Shown: one piece after another, positions 55,147 to 64,000 of the stretch
Layout: every line of letters begins with the position of its first letter
Numbering within the stretch: position 1 is the stretch's first letter
Origin: Entoloma clypeatum
Taxonomy: Eukaryota > Basidiomycota > Agaricomycetes > Agaricales > Entolomataceae
DNA: 64,000 nt
Direction of reading: 5' to 3'
NCBI GenBank assembly: GCA_963565915.1
Contig: OY751487.1
Span: forward strand, 682,001 to 746,000
Translations under genes and position numbers: made by a program
The notes under the pieces: generated by a model
The model's database searches: none
What the model saw: the letters and a program-made list of their open reading frames with translations, nothing else
What the model was told of the DNA's origin: nothing

Positions 55147-56477
55147 ACCACCATTCTTTGATTTACCCAACAACCTCTACCCACATATCTCAAACCCGTA
55201 ATACAGTTCAAACAACTATACCTTCTGGGCCAAGCGTTGGCACCAGATGCTGCGACAACTGTAGGACTGCTCGTGCAGCAGCAGAATGTTCATCCTCCAC
55301 ACCACGCTCTGCTTTTCTTTGGGGAACACGCAATGTAACCATTACCCCTCGAGGAGCCACAGCATCATCATCCGCTCCTACCCCCGGACCATCCGTTCCT
55401 CCGCTGAGAAGCGAGTTTGTGACAAGCGCCGAAAAATGCGAGAGACTCTGGTCAGAGCTCTACAAACACCTCAAACACCCAACAACACTCTCAACAATTA
55501 GTTCAAGGGTGGCGGGAACTTAACCACTTATTTCGTAAGTAGTTAGACTCGTTTGTCTTTTGTAGAAAGTCGTCGCAAGGTCGCGCGTCGACAATCAAGG
55601 GTTTTGATCAAATAAAATAATAATATGAGATTGAGTTTCCTCAGGGTTCACTGAGACTCCCTTTGGATGAGACTTAGAAAATCTAACCACTCAATCAATC
55701 ACTGAGAGAGAGAGAGGGATTGGATCTGGCTGGGGGGCCTTTCTAATCTACAGTACATGACAGGAAACTACAGTTTTTATACATGACAAGAGATGAAATA
55801 TATATATAAGGTTTATCACAAGATATGTCCATAACAAATCGGTTTCCAGGGTATCTGTTATTTGGGCATGGTCCAAATATTCACAGGGGTCCTTTAAACA
55901 TATTTCTGAGGTGTTGAGAGGGCAACCGGCCCTGGCGGAGTGGAGCGACAAGAACGCGCCGTTTCGTGAGCATTCTAGAATGCCGCATCAATATTGATGT
56001 TGTTGATCGATCAATCAAGTTCCCGGTTGTCATTGATCGGTCTGAAGCATCACAGACCGGGAACCCGTTTCCAGGGTTCGGTCTATTTCTGGTAAGTCAC
56101 ACAGATCGGCATCACGGCATCTGTGATCGCGTGTGGTACACTGTGATGCTGGGCATCCTGCTCATTAATATGAGTCCCCCGAGCCCTCAGATTGTCCATA
56201 GTCAATAGTAGTGATTGGATAGGGTGATATGTCATAGAATATTCTTATTAATGACTGGTCCCCTCAATGGTCTTATCCATTGAGAAATAAAGTGTTTTGT
56301 GTCAAGTTTTGGTTAAGCCCTCAAAGTGACTGTTCCCAAGATCATGACCAAAGGTGGTCCAGTGGATTTAGACACTCTTAGGTAGCCAGTAGTACCATCA
56401 GTTCCAATAGAATATGTTTGTGAAGGGGCCAGCATTATATTCTTATATTGACAAAACTGTGGGAAAAGTGAATTTTC
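55147..56477 (+). other. Leader of nested gypsy element, possibly with insertion
   Basis: About 1.3 kb between PBS and gag. A frame at 55128-55523 (CCDNCRTARAAAECSS, LRSEFVTSAEKCERLWSELY) looks partly protein-like and may be a 5' extension of gag. From about 55540 to 56470 the sequence changes character (AT-rich, then an imperfect palindromic CCCGGTTG/CCGGGAAC block near 56020-56080), with no gag-like coding. It may hold another, unrecognised insertion. Confidence 0.45.
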
Positions 56478-57626
56478 ATGCACAGCCGCGCAGCGGTCGT
56501 ATCACCGCCTTCTTCCGACTCTCAGCTCCCACCACTTCCTGCCAGTCCTCCACTAAACCCACCAACGGAACCCTCCGCACCTCTAAATTCTGGCTTATTC
56601 GGCGGACCTCCAGGAGGATCTCCTCCTCCTTCTGACGGTAGTTTACATGGAGATTTGGACGACTCCGATTCCAATCCAGATCAGGAACCCAATCTAGCTG
56701 AAGCCATTCTGCTCATGACCAAAGAGTTGAAACGTTGAGATACAAAGAAGAAAAAGTCGTATGCCAATGAACCGGATACCTTTGACGGATCCGATCCGCG
56801 CAAACTCTCCGCATTCATTTTACAATGCAAACTTTACTTCTCCGACAACGACAACTTCGACTCAGAACATTCCAAAGTCAACTTTGCCATGTCTTACTTC
56901 CGAGGCACAGCACTCGAATTTTTTGAACCCTTCATTCTTGACGATGATGAACCCAATTGGTGGGGTTCTTTCCCCGAGTTCGTCGAACTTCTCTGCTCCG
57001 AGTTTGGTACCATTGACCCTCAGGGCAAAGCTGAAGAACAGTTGGACAACCTACGGATGAAGGAAAATCAAAAGATATTGAAGTACAACGTTGAATTCCA
57101 ACGTCTTGCTACCAAGACTGACTGGGATGAAAACTCCCTCCGACACCGCTACTACGTTGGACTTCCGGATTGGATCAAGGACACCCTCTCCCAACAACCC
57201 AAGATCAAGTCTTTACCAGACCTACGATCCGTGGCTCATACTATTGATGCTCGCTACTGGGAACGTCAATGAGAGAAATCCAGAACCGATAAACCCACTC
57301 CCAAGTCCGACAAGAAACAATCCGCTCTGAACCAATCCACTGCACAAACATCATCAACCAAACCCTCCGCTCCCGCTACTGCTTCCGCTTCCACATCCGC
57401 TCCGAAACCCGGTCTCTCCAGTAAATTAGGCAAAGACGGCAAACTGACGTACCAAGAACGCAAACATCGTTTCGATAATAACCTTTGCTTATTCTGCGGT
57501 AGCGTCGGACACGCTGTCAAGGACTGTCCCAAGTCCACCTCCTCCGCTTCCAAGGCTAAAGGGAAAGCCGCCCAAGTTGGCACTCAAGCCAAGGAAAAAG
57601 GTAAGGAGATTGAGTCAAAAAAATAG
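56478..57626 (+). pseudogene. Nested gypsy gag (broken)
   Basis: Pro/Ser-rich N-terminus, then a capsid domain (DTFDGSDPRKLSAFILQCKL; YFRGTALEFFEPF; LLCSEFGTIDPQGKAEEQL; HRYYVGLPDWIKDTL), a Ser/Pro/Lys linker and one CCHC knuckle (CLFCGSVGHAVKDC, near 57480-57530). TGA codons at 56736-56738 and 57270-57272 interrupt it; the following residues suggest Arg codons originally. The stop is at 57624-57626. Confidence 0.88.
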
Positions 57627-59189
57627 GCAGTGGTCTTCATGAAGCACGGTCTGAGGACTGCGTTGACTCTCTCCGTGCCTCCGCTCCCATCCGACTTAAC
57701 GTGTCCGCTCTCTCCGATCCGAACTCTTTACGTATCAATATCTCATCTTCTTTTTTCTCTTCAGATTCTGTCCCAGCACTTATTGATTCTGGCTCAACCC
57801 ACTGTTTTATTGACATTAACTTTTCCTCCGCTTATGATCTTCCAACCTCCGCTATTCCGCCTTTAGAACTAAAGCTTTTCAATGGTTCTTCTAACGTGTT
57901 TATCACTCAAGTTGTAACAATACCTATATGTTTTCCTTCAGGTGAATCTTTCGAACAGGATTTTTATGTTACTCCGCTCGACTCTGCTTCTTCCGTGGTT
58001 CTTGGATACAACTGGCTCACCCGCCACAATCCTATGATTGACTGGGTATTGGGCAGTATCACTTTCCGTCCACAGATGCAAAAAGAGCCGTTTCCGATAT
58101 CAACGTCGACCTCCTCCCAAGGTAGGACAGCTATGCTTCCTCCTCCGGAACCCACTCATTAATGCAGCCGCATTTATGAGGGCATGCAAATTGCCTGGTA
58201 CACAATCCTTTTGACTTCACCTTTCGACTCCCTCCGTTTCCGCTCACTCCGCATCTGCTTCCGACACCCCCGACTTGACAAACATACCCGAAGAATACCA
58301 CGACTATGCTGACGTCTTCAGTAAAGGAAAAGCAGACACTCTTCCACCCCACCGTCCCTACGACCTCAAGATTGAACTTGAAGAGGGCTCCGCTCCTCCA
58401 TTTGGTCCGATCTACTCCCTTTCACAAACCGAACTCAATGCCCTCCATGAATTCATTGACGAACACCTCACCATTGGATTCATCTGACCCTCTTCCTCTC
58501 CGCACAGTGCTCCCGTCCTTTTTGTTCGTAAAAAGGATGGCTCCCTTCGTCTTTGCGTCGATTTCCGTGGTCTTAACAAAATCTCAAAGAAGGACCGATA
58601 TCTGCTTCCGCTCATATCCGACCTTCTTTAGACTGCTGGAAAAGCCAGTGTTTATACGGCTCTCAACCTCTGACATGCCTATCACCTCGTCCGCATAGCG
58701 GAAGGAGATGAATGGAAAACCGCCTTCCACACGCGCTATGGGTCTTTTGAATGGCTTGTCATGCCATTTGGACTCACCAACTCCCCAGCTGTTTTTCAAT
58801 GCTTCATGAACGACATCTTCCACAACCTGCTCGATAAGTATGTTACCATATATCTCGATGACATCCTCATCTACTCCGACTCTCCCTCCAAGCATCGGAA
58901 GCATGTCTGCGAAGTCCTCTGACGTCTCCGACAACACGGCTTATACACATGCGCAGACAAATGCAAGTTTTCCACGGATACTGTTGAATACCTTGGCTTT
59001 ATCCTCTCTCTGACAGGCCTCCGCATGTCGGATAAGAAAGTCAAAATTATTCAAGATTGGCCTGAACCAAGGAAGGTCAAAGACATTCAGTCTTTCTTAG
59101 GTTTTGCCAATTTTTATCGACGATTCATTCCTTACTACTCCGAAATCACCGTTCTGCTCACTCAACTCACCCGCAAAAACACACAATGG
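57627..59189 (+). pseudogene. Nested gypsy protease and reverse transcriptase (broken, truncated)
   Basis: Protease with intact ALIDSGSTHCFI and VVLGYNWLTRHNP, then RT blocks: [40 protein letters not shown], the YLDD box ([13 protein letters not shown]) and FLGFANFYRRFIPYYS. Several TGA codons interrupt it (58485, 58672, 58920 among them) and at least one indel lies near 58620. The sequence stops at TRKNTQW and joins the LTR at 59190. RNase H, integrase and the polypurine tract are missing. Confidence 0.88.
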
Positions 59190-59687
59190 ACGATTCATCC
59201 GCTCCAACATCCGCTCCAACAACATTCTATTTATATTGATTATACTTCTACTACGTAACATCTCAACCATACTTACAAGTAGACATATGTTGTTCACTTT
59301 TCATTTGCTACTCTCCGTACTCCAAATGTTCCGATGGTCAACTCCAATATCTGCACATCACTTATAGTAATGCTGATCATTCTAGTCTACTATAAATAGT
59401 GTACAAACCTGTCATAGAACCTCAGTTCAAATGTCATACGTTACACCTCATTCGCATCTGTCTCTACTTGCCTTGAGCATTCTCTCCGTCACCTCCACTC
59501 ATCCGCTCATCCGCTCATCCCACATCCGCCAATCCAAAATCGAGGACCACATCAAAGAGTGGGGCACAACGCACAAGTTGAAGCCAGGTCCTTTCTGCCA
59601 ACGTCACACTCACCACATTCCGCTCCTCCGCTACTCCGCTCCGACTCGTCCGACATTTTCGAACGTTGAGAAACACGCTACGTGACA
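59190..59687 (+). repeat. 3' LTR of nested gypsy, lacking its first ~48 bp
   Basis: Aligns with 54632-55133 of the 5' LTR from ACGATTCATCCG onward to the shared end GACA. The missing start and the abrupt join to RT coding sequence show one deletion that removed the 3' half of pol and the LTR edge. Confidence 0.88.
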
Positions 59688-62600
59688 ATGGCATTTGGTA
59701 GGGTTTGTGGAAAATTGGGACATTTTGATCATGGCAAAACAAATGTCGGGTCTTGTCCCGATCATTAAGTACAATAGTGATCCAATGATGGATTGGTACT
59801 TGGATCTGAGTTCCGCATTGGGTTTGTAGCCCGTCGGGAGTGGGGTGTGGGTGGCATTGGATTCGCTCATCCCCATTCATGCGAGAATTTTCTCAAGGTA
59901 AGGTACTTGATCAATGAAGATTTTCTTCCCACATTGCCTTATTTGGATTGAGAGAAATTCTTTCGGTTCCCCATTAGACACTAGGTGGCCTAGGTCCCTA
60001 CATTCCCATGTTGTCATGAAGGCCTTCTTTTTCTCTAGCGTGTATTCTTGGTTTGTGCCAAGAAAAGCAGAGTCATCGACATAAATGACGGCGATCACAA
60101 TTTCCCCGTTGGTACTTGTGTGAATAAAAACTCCCGCATCGGAGTGTAGCCGGACAAAGCCGAGCTTTTTCATGGAGGAATCGAGTTCTCTCCACCAGGC
60201 TAATGCGGCCTGCTTGAGTCCGTATAGGGCTTTGTATAGTTGGTACATGAAGTTTTCTTTCCCTTTTACTATGTAGCCCTCAGGCTGTCGCATGTAAATT
60301 ACCTCTCGGAGTCTTCCATTGAGGAAGGCTGATGAGACGTCCAAGAATGTCATGAACCACCCTTCAAGGGCTGTCAATGCCAAAATCAATCGGACGGTCT
60401 CGTACCTCACTACTGGTGAGAAGATTTGATCGAAATCGATCCCTTCTACCTGTGAGAAGCCTTTTGCAACCAGGCGCGCTTTCAGACGCCCGTCGGATTT
60501 TTCGTTGTAAACCCATTTGTTCCTTAGTGCTTTCCTCCCTGTAGGTAGGGGTACTAACTCCGTGATCACCCCGCGGCTTTTGAGCATGTCTAGCTCTTTT
60601 CATTCTGCCACATACCAATCTTCTTTGTTTGGAAGAGAGTATATGTCTTTGTGTGACATTTCGATGATGCCTACTTGGATGGAGATTGCCTCCATCAGGA
60701 GGTCATTCATCCATGCCGTTTGACCGCCCAATCTACGTCTTCGATCCATTTTTTCAAGATCAGAAGCAGGGGTGTCTTCCCCATAGATGCTGTCTGGCAT
60801 TCTCCGAACTCGTCGTTCCCTGATCGGTCGATCTGGTACTTGCTCGGGCTCTGGAGTGGGTACTCGTGGCTCGTCATCGGGCTCGCTATGCGGCAAATCA
60901 TCGTCTGATTCAGGGTGATCCTGTCCAGTGGGAACAGGGTCGTGAGGTTTTTCATAATGGCTGTCATTGTCATCGTTTCCGGGGATGAGGTCCTCAAACT
61001 CATCAGCCGGTTCTGGGTTTTCCATTTCTGGATGGTTTTCTGGCAAAGGGTCGATGTGGCATCTAGGGTACTTGCTTTCATCAAAGATAGCTTTCCCACC
61101 CATAAAAATTGTATTAGTCTCAGGATCCATAAAACGGTATCCTTTGACCCCTGGCTTTGATCTGAGATAAATCATCAATCGAGATCTAGACTCCAGGGAA
61201 TTTCTACGTTTTTCCTTTGGGATATACACATATGCCTGACATCCGAAGACTCTGATGCTTGACATATCGGGGATCTCATTGGTCACCCTGAAGTAAGGGG
61301 TATTCCATTCAAGACGCTGCATGGGGGTTCTGTTGTAGAGAAACGCTGCATGTTCCAAACAGAATTCCCACCACATAGGGGGTAAGCACACGTCAAAGCG
61401 CAAGGCCTGAGATTTCTCCCACAGGGTTCGATTTATCCGTTCTGCTGGTGCTGATACGGGAGCGTGACGTCGATCAGAATTCCATGATCGGCAAGTACAT
61501 CCTTGTATTCATTAAACTCTCCACCTCCATCAACTCGCCATTTCTTAGGGGTGGCGGCGAATTGATTCTGGATCATCGCAAGGAATTGTCGTAGTGCCGT
61601 GATGGCATCTGACTTCTTCCTAAGCAAGACGACCCAGACATGGGATGAAAAGTCGTCCAAAAATGTAAGGAAATATTTATATTTATGGTATGATGCCGTG
61701 GATATCTGTTTGAGATCGGAATGGATCAGATCAAAGGTTTTTGTTGCCCTTGTCATCGAATTGGGATATGACTGATTCGGCATTTTCCCTTTGAGGCAAC
61801 CTGTGCAACTTTCCTGTGATTTCTCATGTACTAGTGTCTCAGGTACCCCTTTGGTACTGGTAGGAATCTTTTGGAGTGCTTGATCATTTGGGTGACCAAG
61901 GCGCTTGTGCCATGTTTCGACAGTGATTTCACTCGAGATCGCATGGATCTGGTCATAGCGTATTTCAGTGTCTAACCAGTAAATGGTTTGACCAAGGATG
62001 TGGGGCGAAAACTGGATTTTGTTCAGCCCTTTGGAGATGTTGATTTCTCCACAAGTCCCGTCTACTTTGTAACCATGGTTAAGGAAGACGCCTAGAGACA
62101 ATAGGCGTGTGTCCATGTCCGGGATGTAGAACACCGGTCTGAGAAGATGGGTTTTAACTTCCCCATTTAGGGTGTGCTGTACTGGAACGGCCCCAACTCC
62201 GAGAATTTCCAGTTTCTTCCCTTTGGCTGCAGTTTGGACGAATCGCTTGACCGTGAGAGGTCTATAATATGCGAAGTCCTTAAACTCATAGGTGAAGTGT
62301 AAAGAGGCGCCGGAATCTAATATCCATTGCGCACGTTCTTTTTCCTTACAATGTGTACAAGAAGCAAAATGTTTAATATATTTTTTATGTAAATCACTGC
62401 TGAAGTGATCTACGCATTCTGTACTGGTACTGGCTATTATATCATACGTCTGTTGAGAGGTATTGTTAGCTTTCCGCAATTGGTAAGGTTTAAGAAAGGG
62501 TTTTGATGAACCGTCAAGTTCTATCTCGTCCTCAAATACATCTGGCCCCATCCGTTCCTGGTTGATGTCCATCATTTTCAGCGATTCTTCTATCGACGGG

Positions 62601-63864
62601 GCTACGCGACGCTGTTTAGCCGGCCTTTCGTCAATGTCAGGAATGATGGTATCTAAGATATGGAGGTTTGACCCAGAGGGTTGAGCACTGATTTCTCGGG
62701 CGAGTCTTTGCACCTTCTCGTTCTTTTTCCACACAGACGGCTTTCCAGAGGGAAGCCCGGTGTACTGGGAAGGAGGCGGGTTCATGCGTTGCAGGAGTGA
62801 CTGCATTTTCTCCGATTCAGGCTGCGCGGTACTCATAGTTTTCCCGCGGCCTGTTACAGTGGTGAAGGCAGGTGCACGATGAGGAGGGAGAGGACAAGGA
62901 GCAGGACGACGAGGGGTGTGCTCAAAAGCTGGTGCGATGAATTCGACCATTTCCTCGGCATGGTCGGAGTTGTTGTCGGTGTTGTTGGCGCGTTTCTTCT
63001 GGTTGCGCCAGCGTCCCTTTCCCTTCTTCTTTTCAGAAGCGGTACTTGGGTCGGTCGAGTTAGGCTGCTCGTCAGCATTGTTGCGCGAGGTACTCGGCGC
63101 TGTCTGCTTCTCCCATTTGGGGTCTTGCCCCTTTCGCTTGGTCCCAGAGATTTTCCGGGCCTGCTCGTTGGACACCCGAGTAGACCCAATCGCACACTTG
63201 CGCCTGTACTCCGATACGATGCTGTCGGCGACGGCCTGCCATGTGAAGTCATCGGCATCGTAGACCTGGAAGAGGGCGGTGGAGAGCGACGACCAAGCAT
63301 CGGGAATGGCACTTGCCAGGATCATAGCTTGCATGAGGTCGGGCACGACGCAATTCGAGTCGCTGAGGCGAGCGAAGAGTGATCCTAGGCGTTCGATCTC
63401 TGGCACAGGGTCCCGACCTGACAGTTTGAAGGAGGCAGCAGCCTTAAAATCGCCGAATATGGTGGCGGGGAGACCTTTGAATATGTGTCCTTCAATGATG
63501 TCCAGGCTTCCTTCGAGGTCTTGGCGTCTTTGATGTGTCTCCTGATGGCTTCGGAGACCTTGAGACGAATGGAACCGAGGGCCATGTCATCGTCCCTGAT
63601 CCAGGTCTTCCTTTCTTTGTGGAAGGCGGGCTGGTCAACGGTGACGGTGATGACCGGAGGCTGGGTTGCAGACGTCGAGGTGGCAGAGGCAGGAGTGGAG
63701 ACTGTGATGGTGAAGTCCTCGATAGTGGGGCGCTCAATGTCGCCGGATACGAGGCGCCAGACTCCTTGATGGAGGAGGTAGGATTTCATCTTCTTGGCCC
63801 AACTTTGATAGTCGATGCTGTCGAAGATGGCGATGGAGTCGAGGGCGGAGCGAGAGGTAGACAT
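59688..63864 (-). pseudogene. Copia gag-pol, gag to reverse transcriptase (broken)
   Basis: One long gag-pol frame with lesions. It starts MSTSRSALDSIAIFDSIDYQ (UBN2-like gag). The protease site is WILDSGASLHF. The integrase zinc region (WHKRLGHPNDQAL, CTGCLKGK) and core (SDLKQ, FLDDFSSHVWVVLL, VDGGGEFNEY) follow. RT has RNKWVYNEKSDGRLKARLVA, DVSSAFLNGRLREVIYM, LYGLKQAALAWW and the YVDD box (VIYVDDSAF). Lesions are a 1-nt shift near 63480, a shift near 61434, a TGA in place of a probable Trp codon at 60600-60602, and a TGA at 59877-59879 after EKILA. No zinc knuckle was seen in gag. Confidence 0.9.
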
Positions 63865-64000
63865 TTTAATGAATCTAAAAGGAGTTTTCCCAATCAGTGA
63901 TGTTCTGTATGAATTTGATTTTTAGAGAAAACAAATAAATGATTCCTCATAACATATTCCCTTTAGGAATAGCATTTGTGGGAAAAACCCTTTTTGTCAG
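63865..64000 (-). other. Copia 5' leader, cut by window edge
   Basis: AT-rich untranslated sequence upstream of the copia start codon. The end motif of the 3' LTR is not found here, so the 5' LTR and primer site must lie beyond 64000. Confidence 0.5.

Larger units (their letters stand above)
54584..59687 (+). mobile_element. Ty3/gypsy element nested in the copia element
   Basis: Plus-strand element with 5' LTR (54584-55133), self-type PBS, leader, gag, protease and RT. A large internal deletion then joins the RT directly to a 5'-truncated 3' LTR (ending 59687). It is flanked by ATAGC (54579-54583) and ATGGC (59688-59692), a 5-bp target duplication with one mismatch. Removing the element and one duplication restores the copia frame. 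Confidence 0.93.
53650..64000 (-). mobile_element. Ty1/copia element split by a gypsy insertion
   Basis: Minus-strand element: gag (from 63864), protease, integrase, RT (to 59693), then after the inserted gypsy element (54584-59687) the RNase H (54583-54030), polypurine tract and 3' LTR. The order PR-INT-RT-RH is that of Ty1/copia. The 5' LTR lies outside the window. It carries stops and frameshifts, so it is inactive. Confidence 0.93.

Noticed and set aside
1..64000. CRISPR arrays, bacterial operons or rRNA
   Set aside because: No spaced identical repeats, no ribosome-binding-site gene strings and no rRNA blocks; the window is eukaryotic.

Overview
The window looks like nuclear DNA of a basidiomycete fungus, most likely an Agaricomycete. 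The host genes are compact and cut by many short introns (about 45-60 nt). Their products include a shugoshin, an F-box protein of the usual agaric type, a DUF6697-like protein, lineage-specific multi-membrane proteins, an NCS1 permease and a Vba-type MFS transporter. The repeats are chromodomain-bearing Ty3/gypsy and Ty1/copia retrotransposons. Two intron-containing nuclear tRNA genes fit the same assignment. Species cannot be named from sequence alone.

Layout. Positions 1-11318 hold two related chromoviruses in head-to-tail order on the minus strand. Copy A is cut by the window edge (1-5447); copy B lies at 5448-11318. Copy B's 5' LTR interrupts a proline-rich reading frame (11319-12260). 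Positions 13168-50074 are the host gene block: MFS transporter (-), a hypothetical exon (-), tRNA-iMet with intron (+), PP2C-like protein (-), a conserved unknown (+), a membrane protein (-), tRNA-Leu with intron (-), shugoshin (-), cyclase-family enzyme (-), F-box protein (+), cytochrome P450 (-), NCS1 permease (+), DUF6697-like protein (-), Coa1-like assembly factor (+) and another membrane protein (+). Positions 50075-64000 are a repeat cluster: a G-tract, a TA-flanked MITE, a 20-bp minisatellite, an 87-bp foldback element, and a copia element (53650 to beyond the right edge) that was split by a gypsy element (54584-59687). The gypsy insertion is proved by a 5-bp target duplication and by the copia frame resuming across the gap.

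How the parts relate. All retroelements carry stops or frameshifts, and many stops are CGA-to-TGA changes, the signature of deamination at CpG. The host genes show open, spliceable frames. The most striking signal is in the gypsy elements. In both lineages (copies A and B, and the nested one) the 11 nt placed about 33-34 nt after the LTR TATA box are exactly complementary to 11 nt lying 2 nt inside the 5' LTR. This is the arrangement expected for Tf1/sushi-type self-primed reverse transcription rather than tRNA priming.

Exon structures were read by eye from splice signals and family conservation. Where the summed exon lengths were checked (shugoshin, the unknown gene at 23414, the membrane protein at 25753) they are divisible by three.
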